Shown here piece by piece: positions 1 to 9,700 of a DNA stretch of 64,000 nucleotides. The notes below the pieces were generated by a model. That model was not told the origin of the DNA. It ran no database searches and was given only the letters and a program-made list of their open reading frames with translations. The translations under genes and the position numbers were made by a program. Numbering within the stretch: position 1 is the stretch's first letter; every line of letters starts with the position of its first letter. Source of the stretch: Bacillus yapensis (lineage in GTDB: Bacteria; Bacillota; Bacilli; Bacillales; Cytobacillaceae); NCBI RefSeq assembly GCF_005280205.1, contig NZ_SUND01000002.1:248001-312000 (forward strand), given 5' to 3'.

Positions 1-815
1 TTGTAAGCTTAGATGAGCTTGTGATTCCAATAGAGGAAAGAGGGCATCAGTTCGGAGATGGGGTATACGAAGTCATACATTGCTATAACGGAAAGCCCTT
101 TATGCTCGATGAGCACATTGAAAGATTGATTCGTAGCTGTGAGGCTATTAAATTACCAATCACACAAACATTTACAGATTTTCAAGAGCTGATTCTAACA
201 GGTGTTGAAAAAGCTCAATTGGTTTTTGGAAAAGTGTATTTGCAAATTACGAGAGGAATCGCACCAAGAAATCATCCATTTCCTAATGTGCCTGTGTCGA
301 TTACGATGACATTAAATGAATCGGAGCCAACGCCTGTGGAAATTCGAGAACAAGGGGTCTCAGCGATCACGCATGAGGATGAAAGATGGGCGAAATGCTA
401 CATAAAGTCACTTAACCTTTTACCCAATATCTTGGCGAAACAAGTGGCTCAGGATCAAGGGTCCTTTGAAGCGATTCTCGTGAGGGATGGATATATTACT
501 GAAGGAACGAGTTCGAATGTGTATATCGTGAAAAATGGTGAGATTATCACAACACCTCTAAGTAATCATATCCTTGCAGGGATCACGAGAATTGCAGTGA
601 AACAAGCTGCTGAGGAACTGAATATCCCGTTTGTCGAAAAAAATTATTCGCCTGAGGAACTTTTACAGGCAGACGAAGTATTTATGTCGAATACTTCAAT
701 TGAGATTCTCCCGATCGTTAAAGTAGACAGTCAAAAGATTGGCAATGGAGTACCTGGAGAAATTACGAACAAGCTCTATTCTCAATACCAGGTATATAAG
801 CAAAATCAAGCGTAG
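1..815 (+). CDS. dat: D-alanine aminotransferase, 5' end outside the window
   Basis: PLP-dependent fold-type IV transaminase that interconverts D-alanine plus 2-oxoglutarate with pyruvate plus D-glutamate in the cytoplasm. The frame is open from base 3 without a start codon, so roughly 20 N-terminal residues are missing; the GTG at 21 would cut into the conserved fold and is not the start. Seen in order: RGHQFGDGVYEV, the Schiff-base lysine in IKSLNLLPN (AAG at 405-407), the phosphate-binding loop TEGTSSNVY and the C-terminal SNTSIEILPI, all as in Bacillus Dat. A dipeptidase starts 15 bp downstream, which suggests a shared transcript for D-amino acid and peptide metabolism. The family call is firm; D-specificity is inferred from overall similarity. 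Confidence 0.93.
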   Translation, partial: VSLDELVIPIEERGHQFGDGVYEVIHCYNGKPFMLDEHIERLIRSCEAIKLPITQTFTDFQELILTGVEKAQLVFGKVYLQITRGIAPRNHPFPNVPVSITMTLNESEPTPVEIREQGVSAITHEDERWAKCYIKSLNLLPNILAKQVAQDQGSFEAILVRDGYITEGTSSNVYIVKNGEIITTPLSNHILAGITRIAVKQAAEELNIPFVEKNYSPEELLQADEVFMSNTSIEILPIVKVDSQKIGNGVPGEITNKLYSQYQVYKQNQA

Positions 816-830
816 TATTGGAGTGAGCCT

Positions 831-1757
831 GTGAATATTATTGATATGCACTGTGACGCCTTATTGAAGCTATGGGAGTCTAAGGGAAAGGCATCATTTG
901 TAGATGCGCCAGTAATTGATACAAACAAGGTTCGAATGAAAAAGGGGAAGGTGAAAGTACAGGCTTTCGCCGTCTGGGTCGATCCATCCATCAACACATT
1001 ACATCAATTTGATGTCGCTCTTGAGCATGTGAAGCTCTTTCACGAAGAGATTGTACAAAAAAACGAAGAGATCAAGCATATTAAGGATTGGTCTGAACTC
1101 GATAAGTTAAAAGAAGATGAGATTGGAGCGATTCTCACATTAGAAGGAGTCGAGCCAATCGGCAATGACATTTCTAAACTTCATATTTTATATGAATTAG
1201 GCGTTCGGTTGGTGGGATTAACGTGGAATAGTGCGAATCTTGCTGCTGATGGGGCACTAGAGGCAAGAGGTGCAGGTTTGACGAGTTTTGGAAAAGAAAT
1301 CGTCCGTTTCAATAATGACAGGCAAATTATAACAGATGTGTCTCATTTGAGTGAAAGGGCCTTCTGGGATGTGATGGAGCTAGCTCGCTATCCAATGGCT
1401 AGTCATTCTAATACAAAACATCATTGTGACCATCCGCGTAATCTATCAGACTCTCAGGCAAGAGCGATGTTTGAACGTGGAGGTATGGTTCATGTTGTCT
1501 ATCATCCACCTTTTGTGAAAAAGGATGGGAATGCAACAATCCAGGATCTTATAAGGCATATCGATCATCTATGTGCATTAGGTGGAGTTAAGCAGATTGG
1601 TCTCGGTTCAGACTTTGATGGGATTGATGCAAAAATTCCTGGTCTTGCCCATGCAGGGGAAACACAAAACCTAATCAATGAGTTGCTTAAACACTTTAGC
1701 GAGGAAGAGGTTCGCGGGTTTGCTTCTGAAAACTTCTTGCGTCATCGTCCGAAATGA
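831..1757 (+). CDS. membrane dipeptidase (peptidase M19, renal dipeptidase family)
   Basis: Zinc dipeptidase of the amidohydrolase superfamily; family members hydrolyse dipeptides, often with a D-residue at the C-terminal side. Start is GTG at 831 with GGAGTGAG 5 bases upstream. Metal ligands are visible: H7 and D9 in DMHCDA, E105 in LTLEGVEP, H172 in DVSHLSE and H192 in ASHSNTKH, and the GSDFDGI motif near 260. At 308 residues it has normal bacterial length. It lacks a signal peptide, so it should be cytoplasmic despite the family name. Coupling with the upstream D-alanine aminotransferase fits recovery of D-amino acids from peptides (inference). Confidence 0.92.
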   Translation: MNIIDMHCDALLKLWESKGKASFVDAPVIDTNKVRMKKGKVKVQAFAVWVDPSINTLHQFDVALEHVKLFHEEIVQKNEEIKHIKDWSELDKLKEDEIGAILTLEGVEPIGNDISKLHILYELGVRLVGLTWNSANLAADGALEARGAGLTSFGKEIVRFNNDRQIITDVSHLSERAFWDVMELARYPMASHSNTKHHCDHPRNLSDSQARAMFERGGMVHVVYHPPFVKKDGNATIQDLIRHIDHLCALGGVKQIGLGSDFDGIDAKIPGLAHAGETQNLINELLKHFSEEEVRGFASENFLRHRPK

Positions 1758-1765
1758 TTTAAAAA

Positions 1766-1809
1766 AAATGGCGTGCAAACGAGTAAATGTTTGCGCGCCA
1801 TTTCTATTT
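1766..1809. terminator. bidirectional rho-independent terminator
   Basis: A 15-bp near-perfect stem (arms 1766-1780 and 1789-1803, loop of 8) has A-runs on the left and T-runs on the right. It sits between the convergent M19 and M42 peptidase genes and can stop both. Confidence 0.85.
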
Positions 1810-1812
1810 TAA

Positions 1813-2862
1813 TTATAAAAACATTTCCGAAAGTACATAATGATGTAAAAGCTTCGCTGTATTTGTAATTGAAGATTCATGCGTCCGTTCGAAAGCATGA
1901 GAAGAATCGATACCAGGTCCGATTAGTCCGTGAACGATATCATGTCCAGAGCGAATAGCAGCCGATGCATCAGAACCGTAGTACGGATAAATATCGAGCT
2001 TATACTCAATTCCATTTTCCTCAGCTAACTGGACAAGATGTTTTCTTAGCCCGTAATGATATGGGCCGCTCGCATCCTTCACGCAAATGGAAACTGTGTA
2101 TTCATCGGTAGATTGACCATCTCCCATTGCGCCCATATCGACAGCTAAATATTCGATCGTTTCAGGTGTGATATTGGAATTTCCACCGTAGCCGATTTCT
2201 TCATTATTTGAAATCAAGAAATGAGTTGTGTAAGGCAAAGTAATGTTTTCTGTCTTCAGTTGCTTAATCAATTGAAGCAGGATCGCAACACTTGCTTTGT
2301 CATCAAGATGTCTAGATTTAATAAAACCGCTTGGCGTGATTTCCACTCGTGGTGCAAAGGAGACAAAATCGCCCACTTCGATACCGAGTGTACGTACATC
2401 TTCAGCATTTTTAACAACCTCATCCAAACGAACTTCCATATTATCCTGGTTTCGTTCTGCTTTTCCAGCATCCTTATAGACATGGACAGACGTTTGGTGC
2501 ATTAAGATGGTTCCGGTGTATTTATTGCCTGAACTTGTTTCAATCTGGCAGTATTCCCCTTCAATGGAGTTAAATTTGAAACCACCTATAAGATCCAGTT
2601 TTAGACGTCCGCTTGGTTTAATTTCTTTGACGATTGCACCTAATGTATCGACGTGAGCTGTAAGCATCCGGTGCTTAGAAGTATCAGTACCTTGAAGTGT
2701 AGCAATGAGACCACCTTTTCGGTTCCGATAGGTATCCACCTGTAATTCTTTTAAAAAGTTCTCAACGTATGTAATGACTTCATTGGTGTTTCCTGTAGGG
2801 CTTGGAATCGATACAAGCTCTTTTAACAGGTCCATCGTTTGCTTTGTATTTGGGTATGTCAT
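1813..2862 (-). CDS. M42 family metallopeptidase (glutamyl aminopeptidase/FrvX type)
   Basis: Di-metal, usually tetrahedral dodecameric, cytoplasmic aminopeptidase that trims peptides. The start is placed at ATG 2862 because AAAGGAG lies 7 bases upstream; an in-frame extension to 2907 has no ribosome binding site. Ligand motifs in order: TAHVDT (H70, D72), SRHLDDKAS (D187), NNEEIGYGG (E221/E222 catalytic and metal), AVDMGAMG (D242) and the terminal GIDSSHAFERTH (H322 or H328). At 349 residues it matches the family. Convergent with the M19 dipeptidase and single-gene. Substrate preference cannot be read from sequence. Confidence 0.92.
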   Translation of the reverse strand: MTYPNTKQTMDLLKELVSIPSPTGNTNEVITYVENFLKELQVDTYRNRKGGLIATLQGTDTSKHRMLTAHVDTLGAIVKEIKPSGRLKLDLIGGFKFNSIEGEYCQIETSSGNKYTGTILMHQTSVHVYKDAGKAERNQDNMEVRLDEVVKNAEDVRTLGIEVGDFVSFAPRVEITPSGFIKSRHLDDKASVAILLQLIKQLKTENITLPYTTHFLISNNEEIGYGGNSNITPETIEYLAVDMGAMGDGQSTDEYTVSICVKDASGPYHYGLRKHLVQLAEENGIEYKLDIYPYYGSDASAAIRSGHDIVHGLIGPGIDSSHAFERTHESSITNTAKLLHHYVLSEMFL

Positions 2863-2991
2863 GGGTTGACTCCTTTCATATCTGTATGTTCCTATATATA
2901 ATACCACTTCATTAGGGCGAATTTTAAGAAAAAACGTATAATTGCTTCATCTTTTGCAAATCGCTAAAATGAGAGTAAGGAGGTTTTGTTC

Positions 2992-3225
2992 ATGAGCGAA
3001 TGTAAGATTGACCACACCATCGAAGATGTGAAAAATAAATATGAGTCTCAAGCGGACTTTTTACCGGAAGATGTGAAGGCATCGTTCTCCGATTTTTTCG
3101 ATGCGGAACATACGCAAGAAATTCTGAATGATGTCTTTCACTTATTGAAAAAATATGATTTAGCAACGGAAGATGAAAGAGAAACTCGAAATAAACGCTT
3201 AACTCTGGTCCTGAATAATTTATAA
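2992..3225 (+). CDS. small conserved hypothetical protein, 77 residues
   Basis: Unrecognised small acidic soluble protein. ATG at 2992 is chosen over an upstream TTG (2986) because AAGGAGG at 2978-2984 is spaced 7 bases from it. The sequence is rich in charged residues and predicted helical, with no signal peptide, membrane segment or cysteine pair (one Cys only, in MSECKID). It is transcribed alone and closed by a hairpin at 3233. Resembles group-specific small proteins of Bacillus, but I can assign no function. Confidence 0.75.
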   Translation: MSECKIDHTIEDVKNKYESQADFLPEDVKASFSDFFDAEHTQEILNDVFHLLKKYDLATEDERETRNKRLTLVLNNL

Positions 3226-3232
3226 GGTATAA

Positions 3233-3262
3233 AAAAAGGAAGAAAACAATATCTTCCTTTTT
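3233..3262 (+). terminator. rho-independent terminator
   Basis: Perfect 11-bp stem (3233-3243 with 3252-3262) with an 8-base loop, ending in a T-run; 7 bases after the stop of the small protein gene. Confidence 0.8.
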
Positions 3263-3343
3263 AATTTGTCCTTATCATTTTAAAAAAATTTGCCGAATAC
3301 TCTTTATTACGGGGAAGATCTTCTAAAAGAGGAGAGGGTATAG

Positions 3344-3790
3344 TTGGCAAAGTTATACAGCATGATTATTGATGCACCGATTAATTGGGTTTGGGATTTC
3401 TTACAGGATTTCAGCCATTGGGCGCCAATTGTGCCTGGTTATGTAAGCCATGAAGTGATTAGTAGTAAAAAATCAAACTGGGTATATACGACCGATTTAG
3501 GAATTATAAAGAAGAAGTTTGAATTTGAATTGGAGATTCTGAGTTTGACCCCGCCAAGAAGCATGACCTTTCAAGTCAATGGGTTAAATGAAGGTTTTAC
3601 GGGTCATGGAAGTATAGAAGCGAAAAAATTGAAAAGCGATCGAACCTTTGTTAACGCTACGCTTGATCTTCAGCCGACAGGAAATCTGGCAAAAATAATC
3701 AAGCCTCTGATTAAATCCAATCCTCCAAAAATCACTCAAGAGTTTAAGGAAGCGGTAACAGCTAGAATTTATGAATATAAACAAGGTTAA
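3344..3790 (+). CDS. SRPBCC (START-like/CoxG-type) family protein
   Basis: Small helix-grip fold protein expected to bind a hydrophobic ligand or lipid in a central cavity. The start is TTG at 3344 with AGAGGAG 8-14 bases upstream. The N-terminus MAKLYSMIIDAPINWVWDFL is the typical SRPBCC beginning, followed by a DFSHWAPIVPG turn and a long C-terminal helix (KPLIKSNPPKITQEFKEAV). Length of 148 residues is normal. It is monocistronic between a terminator upstream and a hairpin downstream. The ligand is unknown. Confidence 0.8.
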   Translation: MAKLYSMIIDAPINWVWDFLQDFSHWAPIVPGYVSHEVISSKKSNWVYTTDLGIIKKKFEFELEILSLTPPRSMTFQVNGLNEGFTGHGSIEAKKLKSDRTFVNATLDLQPTGNLAKIIKPLIKSNPPKITQEFKEAVTARIYEYKQG

Positions 3791-3852
3791 CGAACACAAG
3801 CCCCTCGAGATAATTGTGTAAAAAGAGAAATCTCTCCTGAAACAATGAAAAA

Positions 3853-3897
3853 ACCATCTTGCATTTCTAGCTACAGGGTGCTAGAATGAAAGATGGT
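3853..3897. other. long stem-loop with poly-T only on the minus strand
   Basis: Arms 3853-3871 and 3880-3897 pair over about 17 bp with one mismatch and a one-base bulge. On the plus strand no T-run follows; on the minus strand it is followed by TTTTTT, as for a minus-strand terminator. No minus-strand gene lies just upstream in that orientation. Confidence 0.5.
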
Positions 3898-4025
3898 CTG
3901 AAAGTTTAAGTTTAGTTAAATATAAATATCCTATAATAACATTAACATAAATAAATAATTATGTCAAGGGAATAGGATTTAAAAAAATGATTTTTCGGAC
4001 CATAAATAAAAAGGGGTGTGATTTC

Positions 4026-6317
4026 ATGAGTGAGGAACAATTAGAAAAGAATCTCGAACAAGAACGGGTACAGGATATAGCTCAAGAAATTCAAATAACG
4101 ATCGATAAACTTTCCCAACAAGCAGTTAAAGTTAGTTCAGATGCTCATGAAATACGAAAAACATTTTGGAATGATGTGACGGTGAACATCGACGAGCCAG
4201 ATGACTTCGAAGAAACATTTTGGAGCATTAGACAGCAAGTTGAACTTTTATCGGAAAGAGAAAGAAATGAAAAACAACTCGATAAGCAAATCCGCACACT
4301 TTTTAGATTGAAAGGTTCTCCCTACTTTGGTCGTGTTGATTTTACTGAAGAAGGAGAAATGAATGAATCGATATACATTGGAATCGCCTCTTTCATGGAC
4401 CAAAATGAAGAAAATTTTCTAATCTATGATTGGCGTGCGCCGATATCTAGTCTTTATTATGATTATCCACCTGGTCCTGCTAAATATGAAACACCGAGCG
4501 GAATGATCGATGGGGAAATGACGCTTAAACGTCAATTTATTATTCGTAATGGTACAATCGAGGGTATGTTTGATACAGGTGTGACGATTGGTGACGAGCT
4601 CTTGCAGAAAGTACTCGGAAAAAATGCCGATGCACAAATGAAAACCATTGTGGCGACGATTCAAAAAGAGCAAAACCAAATCATTCGAAATGAGAAAAGC
4701 AAATATTTAATCGTTCAAGGTGTTGCAGGTAGTGGCAAAACTTCGGCTGCCCTACAGCGCGTGGCGTATTTACTGTACAGACACCGGAAAACTCTATCTT
4801 CGCAAAATATTATGCTGTTCTCGCCGAATCCATTGTTCAATAGTTATGTTTCTACCGTACTTCCTGAACTGGGCGAAGAAAATATGGCACAAACCACTTT
4901 TCTTGAGTACTTAAGTAATCGGATAGGTCGGGGACTGGAACTTGAGGATTCCTTTACACAGCTTGAGTATTTATTGAATAGCCAAGATACTGAGGAATAT
5001 AAAACAAGAGTGGACAGTATTCGCTTAAAATCGAGCCTGGATTTTAAAAAGATTATGGACCAATATATTGAGGATTTAGGTCATGATGGGCTTGAGTTTA
5101 AGAGCATTACATTGAGAAGTGAAATCCTTCTTTCATCTGAGACCATTAAGGAACAATTTTATTCCTTTGATAAGGACATCTCTATTCGTAATCGAATTGA
5201 GGATTTAAAGGATTGGGTCGTTAAGGAATTAAGAAAAAAGAAGAAGATGGAGCGGAGAAAAGATTGGGTTAAAGAAGAAGCACAGTTTTTAGACAAAGAA
5301 GATTTCTTAGAAGCTTTCCAAAAGCTCGAGTCTAAGCGTAAAGGTGATGAAGAATCCTTTGATGATTTTGTCTATGAGGAAAAGCTTTTAGCAGAAATCG
5401 TCGTTAGCCGCTATTTTAAACCGATTATGAAACAAGTGAAGAGGTTAGCGTTTATTGATTATCCAACTATCTATAAAAATCTGTTTCATACGCTTGGGAC
5501 CGAATGGTCTAGTGTGGGTGAACATACAATAAGCAGAATTGAGAACGAAGAAATCTCATATGAGGATGCAACTCCGTTTGTTTATTTAAAGGATAAGATT
5601 GAAGGATCTATTACTCGTTCCTCTATACGACATTTGTTTATCGATGAGGCGCAGGATTACACACCTTTTCAAATTACCTATTTGCAGGAGCTTTTTCCTT
5701 ATAGCAAAATGACCCTATTGGGGGATATTAATCAAGGAATCTACTCTCATTCTGATGAAGCTGAATCATTTTTACCAGCGGAAATGCAGGATGACGAGGA
5801 GCGGATTATCCTTACAAGAAGTTATCGTTCAACAAAACCGATAGTGGAATTCACAAAGTCTATTTTGAAGGATGGAGGTATGATCGAAGCGTTTAATCGT
5901 GACGGACAAATGCCGACCATTACCACGATTTCTTCTGGTCGAGAGGCCTTATTACGAAAAATTGTTGAAACGATTAAAGAACAATCATCCACTTACCAAA
6001 CGGTGGCAATTATTTGTAAGACTGCAAAAGAAAGTGCAGAAGTATATGCGCACTTGAAATCAGAGGTTCCCGTTCGATTAATCGAAAAAGGGACGATAGC
6101 TTTTGAGACTGGCATTTTAGTGATACCCAGCTATCTCGCAAAGGGAATCGAATTTGATTCAGTGCTATTGTATAATGTCGATAAGTATCAAAGAGAAAGT
6201 GAAAGAAGACTTTTATATACGGCTTGTACCAGAGCGATGCATGAGCTCCATCTCTTTTCGATGGGAGAGGGAAGTCTGTTATTGAAGGATAGCCTGGATT
6301 ATATTGAAACTAAATAG
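4026..6317 (+). CDS. helD: RNA polymerase recycling motor ATPase HelD
   Basis: Superfamily 1 helicase-like ATPase that binds stalled or post-termination RNA polymerase and releases it from nucleic acid. ATG 4026 (MSEEQLEKN) is preferred over an in-frame ATG at 3987 because AAGGGGTG precedes it. Seen: an N-terminal coiled-coil arm (about residues 1-90), Walker A GVAGSGKTS near 232, a long charged helical insertion (about 390-450), Walker B FIDEAQDYTP near 538, motif III GDINQGIY, motif IV LTRSYRSTKP, motif V AKGIEFDSV and motif VI LLYTACTRA. At 763 residues it matches Bacillus HelD. It is monocistronic with its own terminator. Confidence 0.95.
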   Translation: MSEEQLEKNLEQERVQDIAQEIQITIDKLSQQAVKVSSDAHEIRKTFWNDVTVNIDEPDDFEETFWSIRQQVELLSERERNEKQLDKQIRTLFRLKGSPYFGRVDFTEEGEMNESIYIGIASFMDQNEENFLIYDWRAPISSLYYDYPPGPAKYETPSGMIDGEMTLKRQFIIRNGTIEGMFDTGVTIGDELLQKVLGKNADAQMKTIVATIQKEQNQIIRNEKSKYLIVQGVAGSGKTSAALQRVAYLLYRHRKTLSSQNIMLFSPNPLFNSYVSTVLPELGEENMAQTTFLEYLSNRIGRGLELEDSFTQLEYLLNSQDTEEYKTRVDSIRLKSSLDFKKIMDQYIEDLGHDGLEFKSITLRSEILLSSETIKEQFYSFDKDISIRNRIEDLKDWVVKELRKKKKMERRKDWVKEEAQFLDKEDFLEAFQKLESKRKGDEESFDDFVYEEKLLAEIVVSRYFKPIMKQVKRLAFIDYPTIYKNLFHTLGTEWSSVGEHTISRIENEEISYEDATPFVYLKDKIEGSITRSSIRHLFIDEAQDYTPFQITYLQELFPYSKMTLLGDINQGIYSHSDEAESFLPAEMQDDEERIILTRSYRSTKPIVEFTKSILKDGGMIEAFNRDGQMPTITTISSGREALLRKIVETIKEQSSTYQTVAIICKTAKESAEVYAHLKSEVPVRLIEKGTIAFETGILVIPSYLAKGIEFDSVLLYNVDKYQRESERRLLYTACTRAMHELHLFSMGEGSLLLKDSLDYIETK

Positions 6318-6324
6318 ATTTTAT

Positions 6325-6357
6325 GGATGGAATCCTTTGTGGTTTCATCCTTTTTTT
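6325..6357 (+). terminator. rho-independent terminator of helD
   Basis: Arms 6325-6332 and 6343-6350 form an 8-bp stem with one wobble, followed by seven T; 8 bases after the helD stop. Confidence 0.75.
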
Positions 6358-6371
6358 GGAGGGGGAAGAAG

Positions 6372-6601
6372 TATTAGTGGTTTCGGTTTATAATGCCGGT
6401 GCGCTGTTGATAATCATGGTGGCGGTAACTATGAAGGCTTCATAATGCCTGATCGTTGATGATTTTCAGTGTGAGGGTAACTATGAAGCGTTCATAATGC
6501 CCATAAGTAGTCCATTTTCGGAAGGATGGTAATTATAAAGCGTTTATAGTGACCAAGTGGTTTGAGTTTTCATTTCAGCGGGAACTATGAATCTTTTACA
6601 C
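6372..6601. repeat. 52-bp tandem repeat, about 4.4 degenerate copies, each centred on a palindrome
   Basis: Units start at 6372 (degenerate), 6424, 6476, 6528 and 6580 (partial), a constant 52-bp period. The first 26 bases of each unit are most conserved (GGTAACTATGAAGCGTTCAT and following). Units 2-4 contain the dyad TATGAA-N3-TTCATA; in unit 4 both arms change together to TATAAA-N3-TTTATA. Occupies most of the 420-bp gap between helD and the giant membrane protein; no open reading frame. Confidence 0.85.
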
Positions 6602-6738
6602 CACTCGACCTTAGTCCTATTGGTATCAGAGAAATAAAATAGACTTCGTTAAAAGAAAATTTTCCCAAAATATATTGAAATTTCTCCTTAATGGTGTAAA
6701 ATTACACTAAAAATACAAAGAGAAGGTAGGGGGATTTC

Positions 6739-9700
6739 TTGCAGCCGCTATCAAGAGATGAGAGAAAACGCATTGTTCAACAAGAATTAGTACAACTTGA
6801 AAGAGCAAACTATATTACCTCAAGTGTGTACGAAGGGGTTACAAAAGCACACCATCAGTACTATGATGACTTAGAAGAAAAGGAACAACAAAATCGGGCG
6901 ACGGCTGAACTAGTACAGGCACCAACAGAAAAGAAGCTGAAACCACAGCTTAAAATACCTGAAAAAGTCAAAAAAACGGAAGAACAAATCAGAGAGAGAA
7001 ACATTACTTGGCTCCTAAACCTAGGGGTTATTCTCCTGTTAATTGGTGGACTCTATGTGGCCACGAGCAATTGGGCGACAATGTCGAGTCTGACGAAGGC
7101 TGGTGCAATAGGATTAATCTCCATTTTGTTTTACGGCATTGCCTTTGTATCGAAAAGAATCCTCAAAATTGATAAGACAGCTTTTGCTTTTATCGTTCTG
7201 GCAAGCTTGTTTTTACCTATTTTCTTATTGTCAATTGGCTGGTTCGAACTAGCTGGGACTTACTTGTCCATTTATGGAGAAGGACGTTATCTCTTTGGGT
7301 TCATTAGCAGCATTTTGATCCTACCGGTCTATGCTCTTTTGGCGAACAAATTAAAGTCCAGATTATTCGTCTGGTTTTCTTACATAACACTTACAATCGC
7401 AATGGGATTTCTGCTTGCGTCATTCAAATTAGGAGAGGATAGCTTCTTTCTTGGAATGATGCTGTTCCAAGCGGTTTTAATTTTCTTGTATCACCGCGTA
7501 AAAGGATTTGAGAAACAGAGGATTTTCACAAATGAATTTGTTTATTATGCTCAGTTTAATTTAATCCTAACAACTTTACTCATGCTTGTTCTTTTCAATT
7601 CTCATGCGTACTTAGGATTCAATATGATATTAACGGCTGTTATCTATTTATCGATGGTTTATGTAAGTGGAAGAAAAGAATTTCACTTTGTTTTCAGCGC
7701 TATGCTTGTGTATGGTGCCTACCAGCTTATTGAAAATACGGTACCCAATGATTTAAGTCCTTTGTTATTCGCGTGCATTGGATTCATTTTTCTCATTGTA
7801 CCGAGGGCACTTGATGACGATTATCCGTGGAAAAAGATTTTCACCTATACAAGCAGTGTCGTCTCTGGATGTGCTTTTCTTTTTATTACACTTCAGGCCA
7901 TCACGATAAATTGGGGAGAAGCATCTATTGTTTTAATGATCGCCTATGTTGTGATTGCGGGGAACTTTTTATATTTGAGCAATACGACGAAAAAAATTCT
8001 ATTTCGTTATCTAACTGCTGTCTTTTTATCAGTAGCTTTATTTGAAGGGATGCTTCTCATCAATCAAGAAATAGAACTACGGCCAATTGTGCTATATGTG
8101 TTCTTGATCGGGTTCATTCTTTTTGCTGGAATTGGTGTATACGCGAAGGGGAGACTCCTTGAGGGCATTAAGCAGCCTGCGAGAGACGTTGGTTGGGCCT
8201 ATATGTTCTTATCGATATTTATTGCTTTCACCATGTACGATTGGTGGGAACTTGCTGTTATGCTGCTACTTATCAGTGTTTGTGCGTATTTGAGTCTTGA
8301 AAAAGAAACACGTGCTGATTTTATACCGTTCGCAGAATGGCTTCTCCCTATATCACTTGGTTTGGCAGTTACTTCGTTTGCTGAGGAGTTGAGAGGGCTC
8401 TGGCCCTTTTACGAGAATGAGCTAGGAGTTGCGACTCATTGTATTCTAGCGAGTATTGCTCTGATTGTTGCGTATGTTGCTTTTAAAAAACAACAATTAA
8501 AAAGAAACAGCTTTTATGTTGCTCAAGGACTCTATACTTTAGGACTAATAGCTGCCATATTCCTCTCGATCAATGGGGAGTGGGTACGTCCACTGATCTT
8601 CATCGGAGGCATCCTAATATATAGTTGGCTTTATCGGATTATAAAAATAAAGTACGTAACGTATGTAGTAAGCGGCATATCCTTGATGGCTTATTTTACG
8701 ATTTTAAGCTCAGGAGGGGAGCTTGGTCGACTGCATCTTATCGGCGGAGCTATTATACTATTGGCAGTAGCGTTCTTTATGAGAAATCGTGAAAAGCATT
8801 ATTATCAGGCGTTTGCTTTTGTTGGCCATGTCTACATGCCGATTGCTTTATTGCTAACACTGTTTATTTTCGGAAAGGAATCAGTATGGAGCTTTCTTAT
8901 CGGTCTAATTCTCTATTCCTTAAGTACGAAGCTGGTCGAAAAAGAATGGATACGAAAGGTATTCCTCTATAGTGCCTTTACGATGGTTTTTGCCATATTT
9001 GCAACGGCGATTGAATATGTCGAAAATCTTGATGGAGAGTATGCATTTCTTTTAACAAGTGTTGTTATAACAGGATTTTGGCTGTTTGCAAATGCTTCTT
9101 ATAAAAAGCGAACTATTTACTACCTTGTGGCATTTTCTTTATTAGGGATGCTTGCCTTTTTAAATATGTATCCATACAAAATAATCCCGTTCGTAGTAAC
9201 TGTGGTGTATTCAATCGGATTATTGCTGATTCTACACCGAAGTAAGTGGGATTTCCTAGCGATACTACCAAACCTATTTATTTATATGGGTGCCATACAA
9301 TATTTAATCTATGAGCCATTTTCATCAATTCATGAACTATGGATTCTAGCGGGACTAGGAATTGCCTTTCTCATTGCAGGAAAATGGTGTTACCGTCAGT
9401 TGTTCGAGCAACATGAAGGAGAAGTGTCGTTCTCGGTTGATTCCTATACGTTGATAGCCGTTTTCTTCTTTGGGACGATGTATGGGTTCGATCAACCAAC
9501 GATATGGTCAAAGTTACTTCCAGGCTTGTTAATTGTACTAACATTATGGCTCCAAAGAAGAAGAGTATCTGTGGAACTCCAATGGATACCGACATTTTTA
9601 GCAGGTGCGTACTTACTGCAGCCTTATTACGCTTTGCTTGGCGAGCTTTCAATACATCCACTTTTAGTAAAAGAGGCTTATGTTTTACCATTTATCATGC

